Assembly (NCBI GenBank): GCA_916700875.1
Contig: CAKAKS010000022.1
Location: forward strand, 16,736,065-16,800,064
Length of the DNA: 64,000 nucleotides
Reading direction: 5' to 3'
Source: Sebastes aleutianus
Taxonomy: Eukaryota > Chordata > Actinopteri > Perciformes > Sebastidae
Position numbers and translations under genes: made by a program. Positions 40,301 through 51,056 of this stretch are shown here, piece by piece. Position 1 is the stretch's first letter. Each line of letters opens with the position of its first letter. Below the pieces are notes generated by a model. The model did no database searches, was not told the DNA's origin, and worked only from the letters and a program-made list of their open reading frames with translations.

Positions 40301-43300
40301 ACCATAGACCACGTGGTTGAGGCAGGTGAGAGTCTCTGGGGGTGGGAACAGTTTTGTACGGAAGCGTAATGCATTCAGTTGAGAATATTAATATAGATAG
40401 AATATTTGCCCTGTTTTCCTGAATTAACGAAATCAAAATCCTGTGAGAAGCTCTCACCTTGCCTTTAAAGTCCATTTTTTTTTTTTTTAAAGTTATTTTT
40501 TGGGGGCATTTTTAAGCATTTTTGTTGATAGGACAGTGGATAGAGTGTTGAAAGGGGGAGAGAGAGAATTGACATGCGGAAAGGACCACAGGCCGGATTC
40601 GAACCCGGGTCCACCGCTGCTAGGACAACGCCTTGGCCATACATGTGCGCTCGCTCTACCGACTGAGCTAACCAGCCGCACTTAAAGTCCATTTTAATTA
40701 AATATATAAATATGGCAATAAAATAAATAAATACATAAATGTGTCTATGAAATAAATAAATAAATAAATATGGCAGTAAAATAAATAAATAAATATGGCA
40801 GTAAAATGAATCCCCTGAAATAAATACAAGTATTCAAAACATCCTTTTATAATTAACTTATTTATTTATTTATCGAACTATATTGACTCATTTATATGTT
40901 TATATTTATTTATATATTTATTGCCTAATTTATTTATTTCAGGATTTATTTCATAGGCATATTTATTTATTTATTTATTTATGTATTTACTTATTTATTT
41001 TAAATTCACTTAAATGGCAAGGTCAGAGCTTCTGGTGGGATCTCATTAATTCAAAATAAAAAAATACTTTTTTTCCCATGAAAATGTTATAATAATCTTG
41101 TTAATTCAGAAAAACAGGGCAAATATTTATTTTTATACAATTATTTATTTCAGGATTTATTTCATAGGCATATTTATTTATCTAAAATTGACTTGAATGT
41201 TATTTTCACAGGATTTTGAACAGCATACAGTACTCATATATTTCTGTTTTGTGTGTAACTGAACTGTCCGTGCTGTGTCAGTGTATCTAAATCACAGACT
41301 GTATATAAGAAGTGGATGTACTCACCGTGACGTCACCCATTGGTTTGTGGACTACGGTTTTGAAGCCTCGAGTTTGGTTTTCGCTGTCGCCAACTTGGTT
41401 TTTTGGAAGTCATTTTCTCATAGACTTCTATACAATCAGACTTCTATACAACCAGAGGAGTCGCCCCCTGCTGGATATTAGATAGAATGCAGGTTTAAGG
41501 CACTTCAGTATTGGCTTCACTTCTCAGACCCGGATGTTGCCCACTGGTCTAAACTGAAATTATAAAAGTCAGTTCGAGTTCAGCTCCTTCCCGGCTGTTC
41601 CTCTTCCTTCCTGTAAGCGTCTGATCCAACCCTAGGGATTAGCTCGTTATCGGCCAATTAGAGCAGGACTCTGAGAGCTGCAGGAGGACAGAGCTGATCA
41701 TGATGAACTTGTTTTTAAAGACTGCTAAACAATATAATCCAAATGTCTGTAGGATTTCCATAAAGTCGATGTGATAAAAGTGAAATGGCAAAAAAAATAA
41801 TTGGAAAGAAATATTTGGAAATTTTAGCACATGGGGAAATAAATTAGGGTGAAATGCAAAGGGAAGAATCGTGCAAAATGTAAATACACATCTGGAGACC
41901 GTTACTGGTTTTGTCCTCCCACCTGCAGGTTTCATGACTCCAGAGGAGAGGAAGGTGTTTGAGAACATCCGCTCTCCTCACCTGAAGTACTGGATTCCCG
42001 TCGTCTGGTTCTCCAATTTGGCGTCTAAAGCTCGACAGGAAGGACGCATCCAGGACAGCATCGACCTGCAAAACATCCTCAATGTGACACTTAACACTTT
42101 ATATTCTGTGTTAGAAAATACTGCATTTATTTATACTTCAGTTATGTATTTATTTTTACTTATTTATATAAATACGTTTGGGAAATAAATAAGGGACGAC
42201 ATGCAAAGGGGAAATCATGCATAAATGCATAAATACATTAATAAATAAATACATTTAAAAATAAATATGAAATAAATTAAAAATAAATGCATAAATAAAT
42301 GAATGAAAAATAAATACAAAATAGATAAAAACTAATTGCAAAAATACATTAATTAATTTGAAATTTAATAAAAGTAAATACATAAATAAATAAAAGGTAT
42401 TTTATTTATTTATTTATTTATTCCAGCATGATTTTCTCCTAGCATTTTACCCCTTATTTATTTCCCCAAACTTATTTATAGAAATAAGTAAAAAATAAAT
42501 AAATAAATCAAGTATAAATAAATACAAAATAAATGCAAAAATAAATAAATACATTTAAAAAATAATAAAAATAAATACTGAAATAAATAAAAGGGAAAAT
42601 TAAACAGAAGAGTAAATAAATACGGGAATTAATCCAAAGATAAATAAATAAAGATGCAAATTAAAACATAAATATTAATTTACATCACATTTTATTAATT
42701 AATTAATGGCTACGTTTATTTCTAATATTATTTTTTACCATATTGAATGACATATTTATTCATTCATCGAGTCATTTATTTATTCATTTATTTTGGCAAA
42801 TTCCATCGTCCATGCTGTTTCACTGTGACTTTAAGGGCAGTTTTTTCTTTACTTCAGTAAAAGTACTAATATCACACTGTGAAAATACTCCACTAAAATT
42901 CCACTAAAAGTCCTGTATTCAAAACCTTACTTAAGTAAAAGTATGTAACTATTATCATCAAAATATACTAAATGAAAAAGTATTGATCGTGCAGCAAAAT
43001 GATGTTTCTAGATTACTGCTCCATTAATGCTTAAGTGCAGTATTTGAGTAAATGTACTTAGTTACTTTCCGGCTGTAGGGCCATAACTGGGCTGACTATA
43101 GAGGTACTTTGGGCCTCAAATGTCCCAAAAATGAATCAGTAGAGTGTAGAGTAAGTGTCTCATTAGATTACAAATATATCCTGTCAAAGAGAAAATGGCA
43201 CTTAAGCAGCCACACACATTTAATGCCACTTGGGACTGTAAATCCCTTTTAGTGTGTAACAACATAAACTAGACATGGAGGTAATGTGACACCCAGCTTT

Positions 43301-46110
43301 ACTCCAAGAACAGTGAGTGGGTGGGAACATTTGGGTTTAACTGGCATCCCTGTTGAATGTGTGTCTGTCTTCAGGAGATGAATCTGTTCAGGACTTGGTG
43401 TGCGACTCTTTTCGGCTACGACTGGGTCGGCATCCCGCTGGTTTACACACAGGTCTCTCTCGCTCTCTATTATCTGCCACCATAACATGTTTAAAACGGA
43501 TGCAGCTAATCTAATCTCATCATCTTCCATCATTACTGTAACTGAATCAGTGATTCTCCCACTCAGAGAGGGAGGGATGCACAGTGAAGCCTCTAAAATC
43601 TTTCTCTCTCTCTCTCTCTCTCTCTTCAGGTCGTCACTCTCGCCGTCTACACCTTTTTCTTCGCTTGTCTGATTGGTCGTCAGTTCCTCGACCCCGCCCA
43701 GGGTTACCAAGGTCACGACCTTGACATCTACGTCCCCGTCTTCACCCTGCTGCAGTTCTTCTTCTACTCCGGCTGGCTGAAGGTGAAGATCCCTTTCCCT
43801 TACAGGACAAATATATTTCTTAATGTCAACAAATCCCACGAAAAATCAATGCTTTCTGACTGTCTGTGGCCACGAGCCCATTGGTTCCTACTGAAGACGT
43901 AAATCTTTAAAAAAAAAAATACCTCTCAAATATGAACTCTAGATGTGATTTGTTGTCAGGTAGCGGAGCAGCTGATTAACCCATTCGGAGAGGACGATGA
44001 CGACTTTGAAGCTAACTGGATCATCGACAGGAACCTTCAGGTCAGCGGCCAACCACAGCGCTCAGACACTCTGGAAGCAGAGAACATGATGTTATGTGAC
44101 ACATATTGTAGTTTGCTATATCACAAGCAATATACTGTTAATTAAGATGATTGTCTCCTTTATGTACCGTATCCTCTGGCCTCCAGCAGCAGATATTAGC
44201 TACTTTACTAAGGCATGCACCTGTCCCTCCAGGTGTCTCTGCTGGCTGTAGACGAGATGCACATGAATCTTCCTCACATGACCAAAGACATGTACTGGAA
44301 CGACTGCGAGGCGCGCCCGCCGTACACGCTGGCTGCTGCCGACTACTGCATCCCGTCATTCCTCGGCTCCACCACTGACATGGGGTCAACACACACACAC
44401 ACATATACAGTATATACATATTACACATTTCAGCCGAGCAAGCTGATTGGTTGAAACCAATTCTGTAACCCTCTTTGGTTGTTATGGCAACTGTTATGCA
44501 GGGAGCTAGTTCGCATCAAACTTTCTTCCAATGTGTCTTCCAGACTCTCTGACATCCTGCAGTTTGATGAGGCTGACGTCGTTAGCTACAGTCGTCCACG
44601 GCAACAGGACTCTGTTTTGACAGGGCGCCAAGAGTCGGTAATACAGCGTTTTTATTACTTCTGTTTTTAGCCACGTGTGATTGTTTGTCAGTCAGTAAAC
44701 AGGTTATCGCACAAACTGCATGACAGATATCAGTGAAACATAATGGGAAAAGTCATTAGCCAAGGAAGGCAGGAATACTTTTTGGTGTGGTTAGCGCCAC
44801 TTTATACTCCATTTAAACAGCCTTCCATGTTTACAGAGTATTTAACATTTTTCTACCATCATATCTTTTGGTGTTTTCAGGTTATGGGTCGAGTCCGCCG
44901 GCTGCTGAGCGTTCAGGATCCTCCTGAACTCCAACCTCTTCGACCCATCTTTAAACGACACAGCAGTGACGCAACAGGAAGCTTCTTCCCAGACTTCAGG
45001 TTCAGTATTGCTCCATTTCAACGTATCTTCATACAAGGGTTCCTTCATACAAGGGTTCGTATAATATCGTATGAAATGTTACCTACGAATGTCCAGCAAC
45101 ACGCTTGTTACATGCATACAGTCTTACGTAGATTACATACGAATTTAATGCAGTGCATTACTTGCTACAACCGCTTGTCCACTTATAGCACGAATGGTGC
45201 CCATATTGGCTGATTTCAATTACAGCTAGCGTGTTATTGGGCAGCAAGGTGGCTCAGTGGTTAGCACTGTGTCTGATTATATTAACAGTTGGTCCATTTT
45301 ATCGTCCATCCAGGGTCAATTCACGTCCAGACGATATGGGTCTACCCTCCCCTGCCAAGGACACCCTGTCCACCTTAAGGGAGGTCAGCAGCAACCCTCC
45401 GTCACCTGAAAGCTCGCCCTGTACTGTTTTCCCCCAACTCGTCGTCAGTCCGCCGTTGACCGGTGACGTCTGTCACAACATGAGTCCTTCTGGCAACGGT
45501 GAGGCGGCAAAACCTCAGAACGGACTGGATTCTTCCCCCAGTGAGGAGGCACCGGGCTTGGAAACCCCGAGGTAATTCTTCTGACTTTCCACTCTTTGTT
45601 TGTCCAACTCTGTCCTTACTGAAACCATGATGATGCTGTTTTGAGATAATGGGATTATGAAAATGACTAGCAACCACATGGTCTTGGCTTTGGTAATATT
45701 CTTCTTTCCCTTGTGGTCGGACTCTTTGTATTTCCAGGAGGGGTTCCTCGGTCTGTTGTTCCCCCACCCAGCTGGGACCCAAGGAATTCCGCTGGACACA
45801 TCACCCCCCCATCCGGCCACGAGGGCGCCAGTTCTCCCTCCAGTTCTCCAGGCAGTCATCGAAGGGGTCGGTCCGAAGCTTGCCGAGCCCCAAGGCTCTG
45901 GGAAGGCGGAGACGAGGCCTAGCTCGATTTCAATCCCGACGATCACCCGCTCAACCTACCGACACTCTGCAGCTCCCTGATCCTGATAACGACTACGACT
46001 TCCAGGGAGTGGCGGGGATGGAGGACGACGATAAAGAAGTAACCGGCAACAGTGAAGATATCAGAAACCACGACTCCCAATCCCAGACTACCACTCACAC
46101 ATTAACATAA
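37384..46110 (+). CDS. best3: Bestrophin-3, calcium-activated chloride channel
   Basis: Forms a pentameric anion channel in the plasma membrane opened by cytosolic calcium. Thirteen coding exons: 37384-37535, 38990-39084, 39866-39953, 40180-40325, 41929-42083, 43375-43452, 43630-43782, 43960-44040, 44233-44384, 44544-44637, 44881-44999, 45314-45571, 45738-46110. Total 1944 nt, 647 residues, phases consistent. The start MTVTYSSKVANATFF and the stretch NRWWNQFVNLPWPDRLMFLI match Best3 best among bestrophins. Neck residues I76, F80 and F84, aperture I205 and the calcium clasp E300-D304 (NPFGEDDDDFE) fall at the same numbers as in BEST1. GLSD after STTDMG and MGRVRRLLS follow Best3 order; the C-terminal half is divergent, with an Arg/Ser-rich tail in the last exon. 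Intron 1 holds a minisatellite, intron 4 a SINE. The C-terminal exon joins are less certain than the channel core. Confidence 0.95.
37850..38735. repeat. Minisatellite AAACCAAGATGGCGACGG in best3 intron 1
   Basis: About 40 copies of a 20- to 23-bp unit AAACCAAGATGGCGACGG(A/C)CAAA with variants containing CAAGATGTCAACGACTAG and CATGATGGTGACGGCTAG. Larger blocks of four to six units repeat (38,160-38,330, 38,330-38,530 and 38,530-38,700 resemble each other). The right flank, GCCAAACTGAAGGCTTCTTA, and the left, CACTTCTGGTTGCAAAAACC, match the dispersed element of 41.3 kb. Confidence 0.93.
40465..40695 (-). mobile_element. tRNA-derived SINE with target duplication
   Basis: Read on the minus strand from 40681, it opens with a tRNA-like head containing an A box (TTAGCTCAGTCGGTAGAGC) and a B box (GGGTTCGAATCC), then a body of about 110 bases and an A-rich tail at 40479-40492. 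TTAAAGTCCATTTT flanks it at 40465-40478 and 40682-40695, a 14-bp target duplication. The insert itself is 40479-40681. It sits in best3 intron 4. Retroposition by a partner LINE is inferred from the structure. Confidence 0.85.
40700..41180. repeat. TTTA/AAAT-rich sequence
   Basis: AAATAAATAAATATGGCAGT units then TTTATTTATTTATT. The motif TTTATTTCAGGATTTATTTC plus ATAGGCATATTTATTTAT occurs twice (40934 and 41150). It is related in composition but lacks the terminus of the other TTTA elements. Confidence 0.7.
41287..41545 (+). repeat. Reference copy of a dispersed ~260-bp repeat in best3 intron 4
   Basis: Starts ACAGACTGTATATAAGAAGT, continues CACCCATTGGTTTGTGGACT, TCGCTGTCGCCAACTTGG, AGAGGAGTCGCCCCCTGCTG and ends TTGGCTTCACTTCTCAGACC. 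Other copies: 15494, 15855, 17185 (minus), 27880-28618 (minus) and remnants flanking 37850-38735. It has no coding capacity, and its class is not known to me. Confidence 0.75.
42110..42812. repeat. TTTA-rich dispersed element, copy E
   Basis: A 700-bp run of AAATAAATA and TTTATTTATT sequence after best3 exon 5, with GGGAAATCATGCATAAATGC and ATTTTACCCCTTATTTATTT blocks. It ends TTTGGCAAATTCCATCGTCC. It probably contains one copy inserted in another. Confidence 0.6.
45236..45275 (+). repeat. Fragment of a fish 'GGTGGCTCAGTGGTTAGC' repeat
   Basis: GGCAGCAAGGTGGCTCAGTG followed by GTTAGCACTGT, a phrase I know as common in fish genomes and resembling a tRNA A box. It breaks off after about 35 bases, shortly before best3 exon 12. 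Class uncertain. Confidence 0.4.
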
Positions 46111-46890
46111 TACTGCCCAAACAGAGCCAACCTCAGTATTGGCAATGACTTTACCCAACAAAGGAAGCCACAAGAGGAAAGTTGCTTAGAAATCTCCAAC
46201 CTCTGAAGGGATGTTTTGAAGCCTGGAGTTTGGGTTTACCACTTGTTACCAGCTTAGTCACTGGAGATAAACCATAACCATAAAATGGTACACCAAAGAA
46301 TGCTAAAGAATCCTAATACTGGTAATCGACTTTTAAGCTCAGAAAATGGACAACTTGACGGGAAGAGCAATCAACAACCACCATGGCTGAGTTTGATGGG
46401 CTTAAACACCTGCCATTCAAGAAACGCCTGCCTTAACATTTTCTTAATGGAAGAGAAACTCAACGCACATTAGAAGAAGTGAAATTAGCCACCAACAGCT
46501 GAACATGTTGTGGAAAAAAGTTGGGGATTTTCCCACTTGCTTCAATACAGTGAGTGATTTCTTGGATGTCATCTGGTGGCCATTAGAGGAACTGCAGCTG
46601 GACACACTTCAGCTTTGGTTCCAACACTCAACTGTGGTGATTGCTGATTAGGTAAAAGTTCTCAGGATTACTGACTGGACTTTCTAAAATCTTTTCTGGC
46701 ACAAAATCTGTGTTCATGTGATAGCAGTTTGTCTGTTTTGGTAAATGTAACTGAAGTAATGAATTTCTCGTATCTGTTGCTGCTGCTGAATAACCAAAAA
46801 CTGTACTTTTTAAAAAAAAAAATACAACCTGACTGATTTGTCAATGGGTCACCAAAAATTAAGAATTGTGTCACCAAGGCCATACTCCAC
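46111..46890 (+). other. 3' UTR and downstream region of best3
   Basis: About 780 bases after the stop with no convincing canonical AATAAA before the MITE at 46903. The transcript end was not located. Confidence 0.35.
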
Positions 46891-46902
46891 AGTTCAGCCA
46901 AT

Positions 46903-47474
46903 TAGGGATGTCACAATACCAGAAATTCCACGATTCTCGATACCAACTCGATACCACGGTAAAAAACAAAAGTAAAACAGGTCATAATTCCCTCTCTATT
47001 ATCTATTTTATATTGATGTGAAAATATCTCCTTCAAACAACTGGATTTAGTCAAGTTTCTCAACAAAAACTACATTTTACAAGATAACATTTGAACACAT
47101 CACGATAACATTACAATTTATCTTTGCACAATACTCATTCTTACTGAATAGAGCCTGAACGCATCATAATGTAAATCAACGGTACCTCCCGTTAACATTA
47201 GCAGTTAGCTCCGCGCAGGACTGTGCTGCTAACACCTAACGTTAACCAGCTCTCGTCCTGATGATTTCAACACGGATCTGTTGTTCGCAATGTCGCATTA
47301 TGAGGGAATAAATAGGGTTCGTCTCCTGGATGTGTCGATAGTGAGTTCAATGCGTCCCAAACACATTTTTTATTGTCTGTTTTACGTCGGTACTGTAGAA
47401 AAACGAGTACCATTATGTTTTAAAAATGTTGGCATTGACTTGGTACCAAAGTATTGGTTCTTGTGACATCCCTA
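46903..47474. mobile_element. hAT-type MITE with perfect 8-bp target duplication
   Basis: Left end TAGGGATGTCACAATACC; right end, as reverse complement, TAGGGATGTCACAAGAACC. CAGCCAAT stands directly outside both ends, at 46895-46902 and 47475-47482. Inner arms also pair around ATTCTCGATACCAACTCG and GGTACCAAAG. Length 572 bp, no transposase. It lies between the 3' ends of best3 and the protease gene. It is a different family from the element at 2030. Confidence 0.9.
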
Positions 47475-47670
47475 CAGCCAATGATGGTTGTTTGTGGTTG
47501 ATGATTTAATTGGAGGATGGGCACTGGCTGATTGGAAGATTCTCACAAAAGTTGCAAAATACAGTAGGTCAGAAAATGATGGGTAGCGTAAGCACAATAC
47601 TGCTAGCTAAGTGCTATTTGAGTTGGTGCCTTTGCAAGAATAACAAAATGCTCTTTTTAATTGTACAGTA

Positions 47671-47676
47671 TTTATT
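47671..47676 (-). terminator. Polyadenylation signal of the aspartic protease gene
   Basis: AATAAA on the minus strand 37 bases after the stop codon at 47713. Confidence 0.65.
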
Positions 47677-47712
47677 GATGATACAGTTGTCAGCTTATTG
47701 ATAACTGATGTG

Positions 47713-50700
47713 TTAGAGTTGGGCTGGGTGCTTAGCGGAAGCAAAGCCGACCCGGTCCTGTCCTCTGTCGAAGATGCTGTAGAACTCTGTCAGAAATATA
47801 TCTCCCAGAATCCACAGGGGGCCTTCTGGGGTCACAATGTCCACGGCCTGGAAACCACTGAAACACAACTCCCTGTCGCCAAACATCTCCTGGGAGACAG
47901 AGAGACAAAGAGATGACTTTTGAAGATGACATTTCAGTATCATACTGTGTATTTATGCTCACGTTTATTTGTCATGTCAAGCATAAAAAAATATAACTGA
48001 ATGAATTATCGTTTCTCTCAGGTCCAAGATATAAAAACTGACAAAACATGACAATGACAAAAAATGTCAATGTTTAATGTAAGCTATATTTAGAAGCAAA
48101 GTCTTTGATTCAATACATCATCTAACATGTTCTGAGATAGACCCCCATTCATCAGCAGACCCTGAACCAGAGAGGCAAACTTAGCTGTGGTATAGAGTTT
48201 GGTTGGGGTGACCTCCTGAGAAACCAAACCGGTCCGCACTCTTGGACCTTTAGTTTCTGCTGAACTCTTCGAGCACCCCAGAAATCCTTTAGAATACCCC
48301 CAAACCTTCTAGACCAGACTCCTGGATTCCTACCTTCCTACATGCTAACAGCGTAATCCAAAACAAAGTCTGTCAGCCATTTGGAAGCTAAAGAAGACAA
48401 AGCAATGACGGAAAGACAAACCTTCCTGACGTATTGCTCAGCAGTCAGTGTGTACTCCTTTCCTCCCAGGACGAACGTCACATGAGGCAAACTGGACAAC
48501 CTGGCACAGTCGATAATGAACTGAAGCACACACACAAAGGTTAAAATGAGATTATATGTTAACAAACTCTCCAGAAATGTCTAATAAGATTTAGATTATG
48601 CAATTAAATTTGGGTTTAACCTCTCCTATGTTTGTGGGCGAGGCTCCAATCAGCTGCTGAAGATTGAGGATGTCACCGGTCGGTCCGGCGATGAGGGAGG
48701 TTCCAGTATCGACAATCGCCTGGCAACCGTGAGGACAGAACGAACTCACACCCTGCACCGCCACACTGAAACATACACAAAAGATCTGTGCCACCAAAAT
48801 CAAGAAAAACATTTTGAAAATAAGCACTAGTTGTTAGTACACGATCAGAACTTCAATTTGAGGTTAAGATTACATTACAGTATTACAAAATAAAAAATGT
48901 GTGGTAAACCTGTCCATCTTAATCTGCCAGTATGCCTTCGCAGTCACAGGGAGCCAGTTGATTGGTCCGCTGTACAACGCCTCGTCTTTACCGCCAAGCA
49001 ACAGTTCGCCTTCTGGGTAACCGCTACTTGTTTTCCTGCAGGGACAAAATTAACAAACGGCAATTTATTCTTTGTTTATGGACCCCAAACAGTTTCTTAT
49101 CAAACCACTGAGGCTTCTGAATTCCCAGAGACCCTCTTGACTCCTGTGATATCCTTGAAACCTCCTTGACTTCTCTGGATCCCTTGAGACCAAATGTCTC
49201 AAACCGTGTCCCAAGATTCAGCAAGTTATTAATCCAACCAAATATTCTACCAACAAATTCATTAATCAGCGATCCTTGAAGAACCCTGGGACCTAGGATC
49301 CTAGATCTCTTTATGTCTTTGGACTCTCCTGAAACACAGGGAAACCTTGGAACTTCCTGGAAATCTTAGACGCTTTCCAAACCTCTCCTGAAACCCCTTG
49401 AACACCCAAACTCTGTGGATCCTTGAACTTGACTCCTGGAGGACCTTGGACTCCAGTTTGGAAACCACAAGCAAGTCCTCCTCTCTCCAATGCGCCCCTG
49501 AGCAAGGCAACGAAACCCTAAACTGGTTGTACTGGTGAGCTCCTGGTGTGAATGCTTCAAAATAGTCAAACGTGAGTCATGGTCGCACCTGCTGAGGTAG
49601 AAGGAGAAGATCGGCTCATCCACCGTCTTCTGCGCCATCATGTTGTCGAAAACGGGGTTTCCAAGGATCTCTGCCAGGGATGGGTAAGCCATCCCCAGAA
49701 CGCCGTCGAACTTCGCCATTAAAAATGCGGCACCGGGCTCGTAGACGGACTCCCCAAACTCCTGGTTCAGGACGGTCAGACTGCCGACCTGGAACAGAAG
49801 ATTACTGATTAGAGAATTTTTTTTAACTTCCTTGTTTTACTGAGCTGTAACACCAAGTCAAATTCCTGTGTCCATCTTCAGCTACATGGGGTCAAAATAA
49901 ATCTTTAAATCCTTCGCAGCTCGATGGCAAAAGATGTCAACATTCTTTTCCAAAGAAACACTTATTTGTTGGTTTGGTATCTTAACAAATGGGACAAAGA
50001 ATTGATCTTGTTACAAATTGCAATTTCATATTTGGACATTTTTATATTTCCATGACAGTGAAATCAGTAGTTTTTGTCTGGAAATTTTAGGCACGCAAGT
50101 ATTTTTGTTCAAAACATATTATTTTTTACATAAATAAAATAATTTTTTTCGACATGTTCGTCCTTTTTGGACAGTCGGTAGTGACGAGGCAGACGGGAAA
50201 CCGTCAGGTGTGACATGCAACTCAGATCCACGACAAAATCCTTGGACGTTGCGGTTATTCGGCATACTGTACACTGTAACCATTCAGCTACTAAATCTGA
50301 AATAAATAACTTTGTTTTCACAGCTGTACTTTATGTCAATAAGGTAGCTTTTATTGGTAATTTTGACATAATCCCAAGCTAATTTATTTTTCATAATTTG
50401 TTTATTTATGGTACTACTGAGGGCTCCAAATTATATCTTTACTTTTGCATCCAATTCAAGGATGCAAAAGTGACAACTGACTTAGATTCCCTATAGATTC
50501 CCTCCCGAAAAGCCCAGTCTGCTCTGATTGGTCAACGGAACCAAACTCTTTGGACACCGCTCAAGCTCCACTCTAACTAGCTTTGTTTGAGGGTCGTGTC
50601 TAGAAGGGATCCTGCAATTTGCGAAATCTGATCTGAGATCTGCGAAAACTTGCAAAAACCCTTGCAAGACTCATTGCCCGACGACCTATCCTAACTATTC

Positions 50701-50989
50701 AAGGTCAATACCTAACCTTAACAATCTCGTGAAAGAGCAACTAAAGTCCAGACTGAAACTGAACCAGGGACACTGCAAATATATGGCATGTGTTTATTGG
50801 GCCACCAGGATACCTCAAGTGTGATCACATTTAATGACTTTGTTTTAAGTAGTGTAGAATAAGACCTTCAGTGTGTCTCTGGCCATGACTCCGAGCAGGT
50901 GTCCTGATCCGTAGTGAATCCCAAACATCCGACCGTCATGATGGAACGATGAGGACTCAAATGCCCTGAAACGCTTGTGCAATGCTGGG

Positions 50990-51056
<67 letters not shown>

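Noticed and set aside
40590..40681. Possible tRNA gene on the minus strand
   Set aside because: A and B boxes are present, but the sequence is followed by a SINE body, an A-rich tail and a target duplication, so it is a retroposon head.
43249..43839. 196-codon minus-strand frame
   Set aside because: Antisense to best3 exons 6 and 7, whose plus-strand reading is clearly a bestrophin.
45402..45946. Minus-strand frames of 126 and 143 codons
   Set aside because: Shadows of best3 exons 12 and 13.
46111..47713. Search for lrrc10 between best3 and cct2
   Set aside because: No leucine-rich-repeat frame of the expected ~270 codons exists here or in the other intergenic gaps.
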